Notes: generated by a model not told the origin, from the sequence alone. A stretch of DNA of 64,000 nucleotides from Chitinophagaceae bacterium (GCA_019638625.1 JAHBTK010000004.1:186001-250000); one strand, 5' to 3'; shown: positions 27,196 to 36,966, numbered from the stretch's first letter. A program made the numbers and translations.

Positions 27196-29346
27196 CTATA
27201 TTTCCGTAGCCATTGCCGGATCGCTGACACTGTGTTTCCCTGTTTCTACCCTCCCGGCAAAGCGATGCGAAAAGCCGCTGCCTGTTTTAACCGTAAAATC
27301 GTACCAGTTGCTGCTTTGCTTCAGGTTTCGCTGTTTTCTTACCGTATTACCGGAAGCAACGGAAATCAGTTCCGGTTTTCCATAGTTATAGGCATTGCTG
27401 ACAATTTCTCCTTTCAGGGCTGTTGTTGTATTATTTTGTATAATGACGGCAATCCCTCCTTTGGCATGATCATATTCCAGTGAAATAGTGGGTTCGTTGT
27501 TTTGAAGCTTACCGGTAAACCGGTGAAAGTAGCCGTTAGGGCCATGAACTTCCAGATCATATGCACCGCCGTTGCCAGATACATTCCACTCATCTGTCAA
27601 TGATTTTCCCGGTTCCACTGTATAGCGCCGGGGGATCCTGTCCAGGTGAAACATATCATATACATGATACACGGCTCCTTTGCTGCCTTTGTTTTCGAAC
27701 AGCAGTTGTACCTGGTTATCCGCCTTGTGATGTTGCATCCTGCAATGCAGCCGGTAAGGTAATGCTCTCGAAAAACGACTTCCTTTCTCCTGGAATAATT
27801 TTGAAGGCTGATCGGGAGCCACTGCTTTCGGCAGCGATTTCGATACCGCGTCTATTTTTTCATATTCGGAAGTATCGGGCATAACGGGAAACTTTGGATC
27901 ATTGGGTGTAACAAAGTCGAAGGCTGAAGTAAGATCGCTGCTGACAGCCCGGTGCCAGGGAGTGATGGCGGGAATGGTTACCCCGAATCTTTTCTCTATG
28001 AATTGGCCGACAGAGGTATGATCAGCCACGGCGGAATCTACCCATCCGCCCTTGCTCCAGGGAGAAAGAATATACATCGGTACACGCGGTCCCATGCCCC
28101 AGGGACGTAACCGGCCGGAAATGGTATCCCTTTTGTCTATATATCTCCGCTTTTTTTCCGTGTCGTTCAGGTCATCCTTATCGTTGTCAAAATACATGCC
28201 CGCAAGGTCAACGGTTGATTTCCCGGCAAGGGTACTATCAAGGTTATAGGAAGGTACTGCGGGCGCCGGCAGGTGATCAAACAACCCGTCGTTCTCATCA
28301 AATGTCAGGAAGAAAATGGTTTTACTCCATACCTCCGGATTGGAGGTGATGGCAGATAACACTTCGTGTGTAAAGTTGGATGCCCTGTATGGACTGGACG
28401 GTGCGCCGGGGTGCTCGGAATTGGCCTGCGACGGCAACACCCAGCTCACGGCCGGCAACCTTTTGTTTTTTACATCATTTGCAAGATCTTCAAGCGACCA
28501 GTGCCGCATACCATTTTCGTATACCGGGGAGCCCGGTTTGGCATTCCGGAAACTTTCAAAAGCGAGACAGCCATGCATGGCGCCGGTCCAGTTGTCATTC
28601 GGGTCCTGGTAAATACGCCAACTGATGCCCGCTTCCTGTAATACATCGGGAATGGTTGGCCATTTGAAAGCACTGCCCTGATAGGTGTATCCCGGATCCG
28701 GCATTTTTCCTTTTATCCAGCAACGCAGGTTTACCGGTTCGGAATCGGCATCGGTGCAGTTGATGCCCGCCGCTCTTTTGTCCGGGTCCATTACCGATCC
28801 GGACCAGAAGACGATCCGGTTGGGGTCGGTACCGGTGGCTATCGAACAATAATACGCGTCGCAGATGGTGAAATACTCCGCCATAGCGTATTGAAAGGGA
28901 ATTTCTTCACGGGTGTAATAGGCCATCGAATAAGGTGTTTTGAACAGCGGCCAAAATCCATACTTACCCTGGTTCCAGGCAGCCTGGGTATCCGGGAAGT
29001 TATGCGGTGTGCCACTGATCAGCGCTGCATTGGATTTTTTCCGGTCTGCCCGGTAAGGGGGCACTATTTTCTGACCGTCAGACTGGTGAAAAGCCCTTTG
29101 ACCACTTTCCAGGGGAACGGGGAAACGATCCCCAAACCCGCGAACCCCTTTCATGGCGCCGAAATAATGATCAAAAGAGCGGTTTTCCTGCATGAGGATA
29201 ACAATATGCTGTACATCTTTTATGGAACGGGTAGCGTTATAAGCTTCTACCGCCAACGCCTTTTGCAGCAGGGGTTCCCACAAGGAAGCGGCAAGACCGG
29301 CTGCCGTAGACATTTTGATGAATTTCCTTCTGTGAAGCTTTGCCAT
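27196..29346 (-). CDS. Tat-exported phosphocholine-specific phospholipase C
   Basis: 716 residues. The N-terminus has a twin-arginine leader (MAKLHRRKFIKMSTAAGLAASL). The phosphoesterase domain of the bacterial acid phosphatase/PLC family is shown by VILMQENRSFDHYFGAMKGVRGF, FFLTFDENDGLFDH and ADHTSVGQFIEKRFG. Two C-terminal DUF756-like domains follow (QLLFENKGSKGAVYHVYD and YDFTVKTGSGFSHRFAGRVETG). It would release phosphorylated head groups from phosphatidylcholine or sphingomyelin in the periplasm or outside. This is a normal length for the family. Confidence 0.92.
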   Translation of the reverse strand: MAKLHRRKFIKMSTAAGLAASLWEPLLQKALAVEAYNATRSIKDVQHIVILMQENRSFDHYFGAMKGVRGFGDRFPVPLESGQRAFHQSDGQKIVPPYRADRKKSNAALISGTPHNFPDTQAAWNQGKYGFWPLFKTPYSMAYYTREEIPFQYAMAEYFTICDAYYCSIATGTDPNRIVFWSGSVMDPDKRAAGINCTDADSEPVNLRCWIKGKMPDPGYTYQGSAFKWPTIPDVLQEAGISWRIYQDPNDNWTGAMHGCLAFESFRNAKPGSPVYENGMRHWSLEDLANDVKNKRLPAVSWVLPSQANSEHPGAPSSPYRASNFTHEVLSAITSNPEVWSKTIFFLTFDENDGLFDHLPAPAVPSYNLDSTLAGKSTVDLAGMYFDNDKDDLNDTEKKRRYIDKRDTISGRLRPWGMGPRVPMYILSPWSKGGWVDSAVADHTSVGQFIEKRFGVTIPAITPWHRAVSSDLTSAFDFVTPNDPKFPVMPDTSEYEKIDAVSKSLPKAVAPDQPSKLFQEKGSRFSRALPYRLHCRMQHHKADNQVQLLFENKGSKGAVYHVYDMFHLDRIPRRYTVEPGKSLTDEWNVSGNGGAYDLEVHGPNGYFHRFTGKLQNNEPTISLEYDHAKGGIAVIIQNNTTTALKGEIVSNAYNYGKPELISVASGNTVRKQRNLKQSSNWYDFTVKTGSGFSHRFAGRVETGKHSVSDPAMATEI

Positions 29347-29471
29347 GGCAATGTTGTTTTAGTACAAATGAAATAAATTCCGGGGGCAATACCCGAACGT
29401 ATAAAAGAAGTTTTGACAGTATAACAGGGCAGCATCTGAAGAAACCGACTCTTATCGCTATATATTCGAAG

Positions 29472-30407
29472 CTATTCCAAAGTTTGGGTCGCATCCATCC
29501 GCATCAGCGCCATAATCTGCTTCATCGTATTCTGCATTCCTTCACTGCTTCCATCAAGGAATATAATATTACCTTTACCGTATTCAGCAAAGTTTTTGAT
29601 GGCTTCCGTCCACATGCTGAATAATATTACATTGGTATCGAGATTGGCCTGTTTCATTTGCTCTGCCGCCTGGCTCATACCTTTTGCCACTTCTTCGCGG
29701 AAGAGCGCCACGCCCTGCCCCCGCAACTGCGCAGCCTGACGTTCAGCCTCGGCTGCAATCTTAATGGCATTACCATCCGCTTCCGCCGCTTTTGTCTTAG
29801 TGATCAGCAATGCCTGCCCTTCATTTTCAGCGGCTGCTTTCAGATTATTGCTGGCCACCACTTTGCTCATACTGTCCAGGATCACTTTATCAAAAGTGAT
29901 ATCGGTGATCTGCAGATCAAGCAAGTGATATCCCCAGTCCTCCAGCAGGTTATCAATTTGTTCTTTTACGTACTCTACTATTTCTTTTCTCAACCCTAAT
30001 ATTTCCGCCTGCCGCTTGGTGGCTACAAAAGAACGGATAGTACCTTCTATGGTGCGGGTAAGGGCCTGCATCAGGTCGCGATCACTGATGAATTTAAACG
30101 CTACTTTCTTGATGGTTTCCTCCTCTGCATTTTGCACCGCATACAGCAGCATATTCCTGAAATATACATTTGCCTGGTCTGCCGTTACTGCCTGGAATTC
30201 CAGTTCAACAGACCGGTTTTGAATAGACACCCGTTTATAGATCTGCTCCAAGATCGGGATTTTAAAGTTGAGCCCCGGCTTTAAAATACGCCGGTATTTT
30301 CCAAACATGGTGATCACGGATATGGTTCCCTGGTTAACAGTAACCAAACCGCTGAAAATAACAATAAGGATGAAGATGATCCAACCGTAAGAGAACAGGT
30401 ACTCCAT
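29472..30407 (-). CDS. SPFH/Band 7 (stomatin-like) membrane protein
   Basis: 311 residues: one N-terminal membrane segment (YGWIIFILIVIFSGLVTV), the SPFH domain (FGKYRRILKPGLNFKIPILEQIYKRVSIQNRSVELEF) and an alanine- and glutamate-rich coiled coil (AAEADGNAIKIAAEAERQAAQL). Family members form large oligomers that organise membrane microdomains or regulate proteases. No NfeD partner gene is adjacent. It is divergent from ypdA across 93 bp. Confidence 0.88.
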   Translation of the reverse strand: MEYLFSYGWIIFILIVIFSGLVTVNQGTISVITMFGKYRRILKPGLNFKIPILEQIYKRVSIQNRSVELEFQAVTADQANVYFRNMLLYAVQNAEEETIKKVAFKFISDRDLMQALTRTIEGTIRSFVATKRQAEILGLRKEIVEYVKEQIDNLLEDWGYHLLDLQITDITFDKVILDSMSKVVASNNLKAAAENEGQALLITKTKAAEADGNAIKIAAEAERQAAQLRGQGVALFREEVAKGMSQAAEQMKQANLDTNVILFSMWTEAIKNFAEYGKGNIIFLDGSSEGMQNTMKQIMALMRMDATQTLE

Positions 30408-30500
30408 AATGCAAACTTTATGAATGAAAATACTGCATTTAAATTAATAAATTTGCATTTTTCTTGCCGGCGGTTGCCAAGGCCATTCAGAATCTATATT

Positions 30501-31481
30501 ATGGAGCATTTTGATCTAATTATTGTAGGAGGCGGGCCTATCGGACTGGCATGCGCATTGGAAGCAAAAAAACAGCATATCAACTATTGTATCCTGGAAA
30601 AAGGATGCCTGGTAAATTCGTTGTATAACTATCCTTACAACATGACATTTTTCTCCACCTCCGAAAGGCTGGAGATCGGGGGCATTCCTTTCGTGTCCAT
30701 ATCGGTGAAACCTACCCGAAGTGAAGCGCTGGAGTATTACAGGCGTGCCACTGTTTCTCACAGCCTGAACATCCGGTTGCAGGAAGAAGTGATATCCATC
30801 AGGCCCCTAAACGATTTGTACGAGGTACGGTCACCGAAAAATACATATACCGCCCGTTATATCATAATTGCCACAGGGTTCTATGGCATCCCGGTATTGA
30901 TGAACGTTCCCGGTGAGGACAGCCCGAAGGTGACGCATTACTACAAAGAGCCTCACCTGTATGCCATGCAAAAAGTAGTGGTGGTGGGCGCCAACAATTC
31001 AGCGGTAGATGCCGCCCTGGAAACTTTCCGGAAAGGCGCTGATGTAACCATGGTGATCCGAGAAGGCGAAATAGGAAAACGCGTGAAATACTGGGTAAAG
31101 CCGGATATAGAGAACAGGATCGCAGAAGGCAGTATCAAAGCGTATTTTAACTCAACACTTAAAGAAATCCATGAGCATAGCGTAGATATATCTACCCCGG
31201 AAGGCGTTTTGAATATTCCGAATGACTATGTTATTGCCATGACGGGATATAAGCCCGATTTTGATTTTTTGCACAATGCAGGTATCCGGCTGTCGGATGA
31301 TGCGTTGCTGAAGCCCTCCATTAACGTGGAAACAAATGAGACCAACCAGCAGAACATCTACCTGGCGGGAGTTGTGTGCGGGGGAATGGATACCCATAGC
31401 TGGTTTATTGAAAATTCGCGGGAGCATGCGGTGCTGATCTTGAGGGATATCACCCAAAAAGAGGCTCGCCGAAATACTTAG
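30501..31481 (+). CDS. ypdA: YpdA-family bacillithiol disulfide reductase (putative)
   Basis: 326 residues from ATG 30501; the open frame extends 27 codons upstream without family similarity. FAD motif DLIIVGGGPIGLACALEA at the N-terminus, NAD(P)H motif VVVVGANNSAVDAALETFRKGADV in the middle, and FAD contact GYKPDFDFL with YLAGVVCGGMDTHSWFIENSREHA at the end, which matches YpdA. The family has no redox-active CxxC, and none is seen here. The role is to keep bacillithiol reduced. Confidence 0.85.
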   Translation: MEHFDLIIVGGGPIGLACALEAKKQHINYCILEKGCLVNSLYNYPYNMTFFSTSERLEIGGIPFVSISVKPTRSEALEYYRRATVSHSLNIRLQEEVISIRPLNDLYEVRSPKNTYTARYIIIATGFYGIPVLMNVPGEDSPKVTHYYKEPHLYAMQKVVVVGANNSAVDAALETFRKGADVTMVIREGEIGKRVKYWVKPDIENRIAEGSIKAYFNSTLKEIHEHSVDISTPEGVLNIPNDYVIAMTGYKPDFDFLHNAGIRLSDDALLKPSINVETNETNQQNIYLAGVVCGGMDTHSWFIENSREHAVLILRDITQKEARRNT

Positions 31482-32224
31482 TCAGGTTTTCTCAACCTGT
31501 TTTTCTTTTTAAAATCCGCCAGGCATTCCATTATATACATGCCCAGTTCCGCGTCATTCCATATGGCTACCAGTTCATATTCCGGCCGGTAATAACGCAT
31601 AAAGACTTCCACCTCTTCTTCATCATAAAGATAGGTGAGCTTTTGTATCAATTCCTTGTTGAAACGAAAGTCGACATATTTATCTCTTTCCTCGCTGATC
31701 ATCCAGTCCCGCCCCGTTCTCATACTTTTGTTCCTTTTGAAATTGAAGGCGTTAATTAATTCCTGCAGGTCCACTCCCACACCGGCGCCCATACTTCCGT
31801 CTGACAGCATGGAAGTTTTAAGACCCGGAGTGCGATAGTCAAACAGTTGGGCATATTCCTGCCGGTTGGCCAGGGAGTCGGCCCGGTAACTGCGTTTCCT
31901 TACGTACACGGCAGGGAGGTCTATTGCCGACATCTGAATGGAAATATCAAAAGCTACGGGATTGTAAATAGTCGCAACCGGGTAACGGGGCGTTTCTTTT
32001 CCCAGATAGGAAAACCATATAGAATCTCCCGGAGTCACACGAATATTGTAGAAACCGGCAGAATCCGTCATGGTACCGCTACCTGATGTAGTAAGCACGC
32101 TTACATTACGGATCACGAATTTCTGGGTAATATCATATACGGTGCCTTGCACCTGCTGAGCCTTAGCCGCTGCAGGAATCAAAAAAAATAATCCGGTCAC
32201 ATATGCAAACCACTTCAATTTCAT
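31478..32224 (-). CDS. Secreted protein with carboxypeptidase-like regulatory domain
   Basis: 248 residues with a signal peptide (MKLKWFAYVTGLFFLIPAAAKAQ), a beta-sandwich CarboxypepD_reg-like domain (VQGTVYDITQKFVIRNVSVLTTSG, DSAGFYNIRVTPGDSIWFSYLG) and a C-terminal helical part (LIQKLTYLYDEEEVEVFMRYYRPEYELV). Such proteins are common and uncharacterised in Bacteroidota. The start codon shares one base with the stop codon of the kinase gene upstream, so the two are translationally linked. Confidence 0.78.
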   Translation of the reverse strand: MKLKWFAYVTGLFFLIPAAAKAQQVQGTVYDITQKFVIRNVSVLTTSGSGTMTDSAGFYNIRVTPGDSIWFSYLGKETPRYPVATIYNPVAFDISIQMSAIDLPAVYVRKRSYRADSLANRQEYAQLFDYRTPGLKTSMLSDGSMGAGVGVDLQELINAFNFKRNKSMRTGRDWMISEERDKYVDFRFNKELIQKLTYLYDEEEVEVFMRYYRPEYELVAIWNDAELGMYIMECLADFKKKNRLRKPD

Positions 32225-33705
32225 TACTGCAGGGTTTGGTTCAGCAGGTTCTTCCAGTTTCCATAGATATCTTCAAATTCCGCCCTGTCCTTTTTCGGTT
32301 CTGCATAACCCACAGGCTGATAGGAGCGGAAGGCTTCTTTGGCGCTGGTATAAATGCCGGCACCAATACCGGCGCCGACAGCCGCCCCTGCAGAACCGTC
32401 ATTTTGATACAACTCCACCGGCGCCCCGGTAAAATTGACGAACAGCTCCGTAAATAATTCGCTTAAGAACATATTGGCTTTTCCTGCCCGTATAACAGCC
32501 GGCTGCAAATTGTTTTCCCGCAGGATGTCCAATCCGTAACGGAATGAACAGGCAATACCTTCCTGCACCGCCCTGAACAGGTGCGAAGGAGTATGCGTGT
32601 TAAACTGAAGGTTCTGTATCAGTGCGCCCGGCATTTTATTACCCAGCATTCTTTCTGCGCCGTTCCCAAAAGGCAGGATAGTCAGTCCCTCACTGCCCAA
32701 TGGTACACCGGAAGCCTTATTGTTTATTTCGCCATAGGACAACCCTGCCCCGGCTGTGTCTCTTATCCACCGGTTCATGATACCGGTTCCATTGATGCAC
32801 AGCAATACCCCGATACTCTTACCGGCAGCGCTATGATTAACATGCGCAAAGCTGTTAACACGCGAAGCCCTGTCGAAAGTAAGCTGATCACTTACCGCGT
32901 AAATAACCCCGGAAGTGCCTGCTGTAGCGGCTACTTCCCCCGGCTGCAACACATTCAGCGAAAGGGCATTATTGGGCTGATCTCCCGCTTTATAGGCTAC
33001 CGGGATGCCTTCCGGCAGACCGGTTAACGCCGCTGTTTGCTTATTTACCACACCATGCGAAGAAAATACCGGCTGAATGGCAGGAATAATGTCATTACTG
33101 AAGCCGTAATACTCCATGACCCTTGAGGCAACCCCGTCATTACTGAAGTCCCAGAATATGCCTTCTGACAAGGCCGAGGGAGACGTAGTGATCTCTCCGG
33201 TCAACTGCATGGCAATGTAATCGCCGGGAAGCATTATCTTATAGATGCTGCCAAATATCTCCGGTTCATTCTTTTTTACCCAGGCTAATTTGGAAGCTGT
33301 GAAATTGCCGGGGGAGTTGAGAAAATGAGATAACGCGTATTCTTCCCCGATATCTTCAAAAGCTTTGTCGCCGATAGCAACTGCCCGGCTGTCGCACCAG
33401 ATGATGGAAGGACGTAATACCTTTTTGTTTTTATCAACCGCTACCAGGCCATGCATCTGGTAGGCAATCCCTATAGCGCCGATATTTTCCGGAGAAAACT
33501 TCCCGGATGCATTCAGCCTTTGAATACCCTGTACCGTATATTGCCACCAGCTTTCAGGGTCCTGTTCCGCCCAGCCGGTATGCAGGGAGAGGATAGGAGC
33601 TTCCGTGTCCGGAAACTGGGCCGAAGCAATCGCCGTGCCTTTTTCTGCATCCACCACGGATACCTTGATGGAAGAAGTACCTACGTCAATACCTAATAAC
33701 AACAT
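32224..33705 (-). CDS. xylB: FGGY-family carbohydrate kinase, xylulokinase-like
   Basis: 493 residues from the ATG at 33705 (MLLLGIDVGTSSIKVSVVDAEKG); the open frame extends upstream without kinase features. The phosphate-1 loop GIDVGTSS, the QMHGLVAVDKNKKVLRPSIIWCDSRA segment typical of xylulokinases, the ATP-binding AATAGTSGVIYAV and the C-terminal GSAGAAVGAGIGAG motif are present. It phosphorylates D-xylulose or a related ketose. No xylose isomerase or transporter is adjacent, so substrate assignment is by similarity only. Confidence 0.83.
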   Translation of the reverse strand: MLLLGIDVGTSSIKVSVVDAEKGTAIASAQFPDTEAPILSLHTGWAEQDPESWWQYTVQGIQRLNASGKFSPENIGAIGIAYQMHGLVAVDKNKKVLRPSIIWCDSRAVAIGDKAFEDIGEEYALSHFLNSPGNFTASKLAWVKKNEPEIFGSIYKIMLPGDYIAMQLTGEITTSPSALSEGIFWDFSNDGVASRVMEYYGFSNDIIPAIQPVFSSHGVVNKQTAALTGLPEGIPVAYKAGDQPNNALSLNVLQPGEVAATAGTSGVIYAVSDQLTFDRASRVNSFAHVNHSAAGKSIGVLLCINGTGIMNRWIRDTAGAGLSYGEINNKASGVPLGSEGLTILPFGNGAERMLGNKMPGALIQNLQFNTHTPSHLFRAVQEGIACSFRYGLDILRENNLQPAVIRAGKANMFLSELFTELFVNFTGAPVELYQNDGSAGAAVGAGIGAGIYTSAKEAFRSYQPVGYAEPKKDRAEFEDIYGNWKNLLNQTLQ

Positions 33706-33912
33706 CTGAATACGTAAATAAGGTGAAAATAAGACAAGAATAAAAAAGCAACAATATACAAAAAAGTTGACTGTGCGGGGCAAAATCTGTACAGCAGTCG
33801 GGTTAACAGGCTTTAACGCAACTTTAACCGGCAGGAGGTTTTTTAATTACTTACAAATCTTACATTTATATCTTATATTAGCGATTTGTGAATTGGCAGG
33901 AGGTACCTAAAA

Positions 33913-35793
33913 ATGAAACTTATAAGGAAATATTTACTTAAAACCCTTGTACATTTTTTTCTTCTCTTTTGTACCGTTCTTAATACCCTGGGACAGGTAA
34001 GGGTACATGCTTCCGTAAACAAAAGGTCTATCTCGCAAAACGATCTCGTAACCATTCAGTTCAATATTGATAATGCCACGGAGGTGGAGCAGTTTATACC
34101 ACCATCATTCAGCCGTTGCAAAATAGTGCAGGGTCCCATGCATGTAACCGGCTCTTCCACTATCAACGGGGTGGAAAGCAGCTATGTATCTTTTGTATAT
34201 GTTTTGCAGCCTCTATCCGAAGGTAAATATTCTTTTTCCGGCGCTTCTGCCAGGGTAGCCGGCAACCGCTATTCATTCAACAGTGTATCTGTAACGGTAA
34301 ACGAAGGCGACCCTGGCTATCCCCAGGGCAGCCGGTTGCAGCGGCTGGAGCCTGAAAGCCGGGCAGAAACTGAAATGTACAAAGACTATATACTGTACGA
34401 ACAAGATGACCTGCACGACAAGATAAGGAAGAACCTGTTTATAAAAGTGGATGTTAACAAAAGCTCCTGTTACGAAGGGGAACCCGTGGTGGCATCTTAT
34501 AAACTATATACCCGGCTGCATTCAGAATCTAAAATATCGAGGCGCCCGTCTTTCAACGGTTTCAGCGTATATGATATGGTAGACCCTACCACCCAGCCAT
34601 CTTCTGTTGAAAAACTGAACGGAAAGGATTTCAATGTCTACCTCATCCGGAAAGCGCAGCTTTTCCCGCTTCAGTCCGGAATGCTGGAACTGGACGCGGC
34701 AGAAGTGGAAAATTCAATCAATTTTATAAGGGCTGAATATGCGATGAAGGACAGGGGTGAGCATCTGCCCGATATACTCAGGCATTTTGAAGCCGATAAA
34801 CTGGACCATGAGGCCATAGCCAATGAAAAAGTAAGTATAAGAAGCAACCCGGTGACCGTAAAGGTAAAATCGCTGCCGGAGGAGAATAAACCGGCTTCCT
34901 TTAACGGGGCTGTGGGCAAATTCAGTATTGAAGCCAATATAGACAAAAAGAAGGTGGCGGTCAATGATGTCGCCACCCTGAAAGTGATCGTGAAGGGAGA
35001 AGGCAATTTCTGTATTATGAACGCCCCCCCGGTAAACTGGCCAACAGCAATAGAGGCCTACGAGCCTAGCAGCAAGGAAGATTTTTTGAAAAGCGTTGTA
35101 CCCCTGAGAGGATATAAAACATTTCAGTTTACGTTCATGCCTAAAGAAGAGGGGCGGCTGATGATCCCCCCGGTTGAATTTTCTTACTTTGACGTTGATG
35201 CAAACCGGTATAAAACCCTCAAAACAGATTCTATAGAAGTGAATGCCCTGCCTGCGGAAAATTTCGCTAAAGAAATGACAATCGCGGAAAGTGCAGGCAC
35301 AACGGATATCGGAGAAAATATAAGGGTTTGGATAATTGCCGGTAGTGTGGTGCTGTTATTGCTTTTAGGTTACCTGTTATACCGGAATATAAGCCATGGT
35401 GATAAAAAAAACGCTAAACCCGTTAAGCCGGAGTTGTCTGCACAAACAGTAAAGGAAAATACCACTCAGGCTGAGCCGGCGTATAAACCGGATCCGCTAT
35501 TTAATGCCCGGCTGATGCTGATACAGCAAAACGACCGTGGATTTTACTCCACCCTGCATAAAGCGCTGATAGATTTTACAGCAAAAAAAATGGAGCTTCC
35601 CGGCGGAAGTGGAAAAATACATATCGAGCATGAATTTAAGGCAAGGGGATGGGATGATGAATTCCTGTCGCAACTGCAGCTTGTGTTGCAGCAGTGCGAG
35701 GAAGCCCTGTACACTCCGGGTTTAACAGAAACGGATATGCAGTCCCTTTACGACCTTGCCGATGACTACCTGCAGAGCTTCGACAAGGCTTAG
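33913..35793 (+). CDS. BatD-like membrane-anchored protein
   Basis: 626 residues. N-terminal signal segment (KTLVHFFLLFCTVLNTLGQ), BatD opening motif VRVHASVNKRSISQNDLVTIQFNI, several beta domains (GKFSIEANIDKKKVAVNDVATLKVIVKGEGN, FQFTFMPKEEGRLMIPPVEFSYFD), one membrane segment near residues 474-494 (WIIAGSVVLLLLLGYLLYR) and a helical C-terminal domain. BatD normally works with the VWA proteins BatA/BatB, which are not adjacent here. Confidence 0.85.
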   Translation: MKLIRKYLLKTLVHFFLLFCTVLNTLGQVRVHASVNKRSISQNDLVTIQFNIDNATEVEQFIPPSFSRCKIVQGPMHVTGSSTINGVESSYVSFVYVLQPLSEGKYSFSGASARVAGNRYSFNSVSVTVNEGDPGYPQGSRLQRLEPESRAETEMYKDYILYEQDDLHDKIRKNLFIKVDVNKSSCYEGEPVVASYKLYTRLHSESKISRRPSFNGFSVYDMVDPTTQPSSVEKLNGKDFNVYLIRKAQLFPLQSGMLELDAAEVENSINFIRAEYAMKDRGEHLPDILRHFEADKLDHEAIANEKVSIRSNPVTVKVKSLPEENKPASFNGAVGKFSIEANIDKKKVAVNDVATLKVIVKGEGNFCIMNAPPVNWPTAIEAYEPSSKEDFLKSVVPLRGYKTFQFTFMPKEEGRLMIPPVEFSYFDVDANRYKTLKTDSIEVNALPAENFAKEMTIAESAGTTDIGENIRVWIIAGSVVLLLLLGYLLYRNISHGDKKNAKPVKPELSAQTVKENTTQAEPAYKPDPLFNARLMLIQQNDRGFYSTLHKALIDFTAKKMELPGGSGKIHIEHEFKARGWDDEFLSQLQLVLQQCEEALYTPGLTETDMQSLYDLADDYLQSFDKA

Positions 35794-35928
35794 TCTCCAA
35801 AATAAACAGCCCTGTATGAACGTTAAAACAATAATTAAGAGCGGCATAAGCACCCGGCAACAATCAGGATTTTAGAGTATGGCGTTGATCAAAAGATGAT
35901 TTTTTATTAAATTCACCTTACATAACCC

Positions 35929-36651
35929 ATGCATATGAAGACGTTATCCCAAACCTGGTTTGCAGAAGGCTATATTGATTTTGAGCTGAAGAAATACACA
36001 TTGCTGGCCTACCTTCAGCAGATACACAGGGAGTTCAACGAAAACAGGCTGTATCCGCAGCTTTCAGACATTGTCTTTCATTACAATACCATGGTTCGCT
36101 TTAAGCACAACAAACAGTTGCTGCAGGAACAATTCCCTAAAAAATTTACCAATATCAACATAGACAAATTGCAATTGCTATACGAAAAAATTGTGGATGA
36201 CGATGAGATGATGAAAGAGCTGGAAGACATTATCCAGTATTCATTAACGCAGATGAGCAAGACCATTAAAGACGGCGCCGAGATATATGAGTTTGTAGAG
36301 GGTAAAATAAATATACTGCCTGTAGGCATTGTGCCGCTTGAAAATGATGAGGGCTATTTCTTTTTATGCGACGGTTCCTATAGCGATACCAGGGTATACC
36401 ATTACCGGCTGAGCATTTTTGAAAAACATGATGAAAAATACCGGAGCATCAAAACCAGCTTTATTGCTCAATGGGAACGGAATTTTGTAAATACGTATGA
36501 AAGTATTAAAACCGACCTGATCAGGAATAAAACCGAATTGCCCAACCCCGCCGTGTATAGCATTGAAACAGACCTGAGTTTTCCCCTGGAAGAAACGCTG
36601 CTCCCCATAGCCAAAAGGAGCCTGGTAAAATATATTTCAGGAGCGGCATAA
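35929..36651 (+). CDS. Conserved hypothetical protein
   Basis: 240 residues, mixed helix and strand, no signal peptide or membrane segment. The central part (FVEGKINILPVGIVPLENDEGYFFLCDGSYSDTRVYHYRLSIFEKHDEKYRSIKTSFI) looks like a folded enzyme-free domain. I do not recognise the family. A second in-frame ATG at 35935 (MKTLSQTW) is an equally plausible start. It is the last chromosomal gene before the tRNA-Pro island. Confidence 0.72.
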   Translation: MHMKTLSQTWFAEGYIDFELKKYTLLAYLQQIHREFNENRLYPQLSDIVFHYNTMVRFKHNKQLLQEQFPKKFTNINIDKLQLLYEKIVDDDEMMKELEDIIQYSLTQMSKTIKDGAEIYEFVEGKINILPVGIVPLENDEGYFFLCDGSYSDTRVYHYRLSIFEKHDEKYRSIKTSFIAQWERNFVNTYESIKTDLIRNKTELPNPAVYSIETDLSFPLEETLLPIAKRSLVKYISGAA

Positions 36652-36657
36652 TTCCTG

Positions 36658-36687
36658 TTGGGGAGTTCAAAGAAAATTTTACATTTG
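36658..36687 (+). promoter_or_regulatory. Consensus promoter for the tRNA-Pro locus
   Basis: TTG at 36658-36660, a 19-nt spacer and TACATTTG at 36680-36687 match the Bacteroidota promoter exactly. Transcription would begin at about 36694, immediately before the first copy of the tRNA 5' end and 142 bp before the intact tRNA. Confidence 0.7.
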
Positions 36688-36694
36688 CACTCCA

Positions 36695-36851
36695 TTTTCG
36701 GGATGTAGCGCAGCTTATAGAAAATCAATACGAGGAACGAGTATTAGATTTTCTTAATCCCGCTTTGGCGGGGCCAGGGCAAGCATTTTGAGGCTAATAT
36801 CATCCCGGTGCTAAAACCTATGAACAAAGACTTTTCGGGATGTAGCGCAGC
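36695..36851 (+). repeat. 20-bp direct repeat of the tRNA-Pro 5' end with a 137-bp displacement; tRNA-like remnant
   Basis: The sequence at 36695-36714 (TTTT plus the first 16 tRNA bases) recurs at 36832-36851, where the intact tRNA begins. Between them lie two hairpins: 36719-36731 with 36741-36754, and 36759-36763 with 36768-36772. A CATCCCG at 36801-36807 is exactly complementary to the CGGGATG acceptor strand at 36699-36705, so 36699-36808 could close into an abnormal tRNA-like structure lacking recognisable anticodon and T arms. Confidence 0.6.
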
Positions 36852-36909
36852 CCGGTAGCGCGCTTCGTTCGGGACGAAGAGGCCGCTGGTTCGAATCCAG
36901 TCATCCCGA
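36836..36909 (+). tRNA. tRNA-Pro (CGG)
   Basis: Complete 74-nt cloverleaf. Acceptor CGGGATG (36836-36842) pairs with CATCCCG (36902-36908), discriminator A; D stem GCGC/GCGC; anticodon stem CTTCG/CGAAG around loop TTCGGGA with anticodon CGG at 36870-36872; T arm GCTGG-TTCGAAT-CCAGT. CCA is not encoded. Its 3' end is the left attachment site of the adjoining mobile element, and integration has left the tRNA intact. Confidence 0.95.
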
Positions 36910-36911
36910 CA
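36898..36911 (+). repeat. Left attachment site (attL) in the 3' end of tRNA-Pro
   Basis: CAGTCATCCCGACA, identical to 52278-52291 in the same orientation. It lies in the 3' end of the tRNA, a preferred core for tyrosine recombinases. Confidence 0.8.
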
Positions 36912-36926
36912 TCAAAAACGATAAAG

Positions 36927-36958
36927 TCCGCGACTGTAAATGGTTTGCGGATTTTTTT
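36927..36958 (+). terminator. Intrinsic terminator downstream of tRNA-Pro
   Basis: Stem TCCGC (36927-36931) with GCGGA (36947-36951) followed by seven T. It is located inside the element, so the element supplies a terminator for the tRNA transcript after integration. Confidence 0.6.
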
Positions 36959-36966
36959 ATTTGGCA

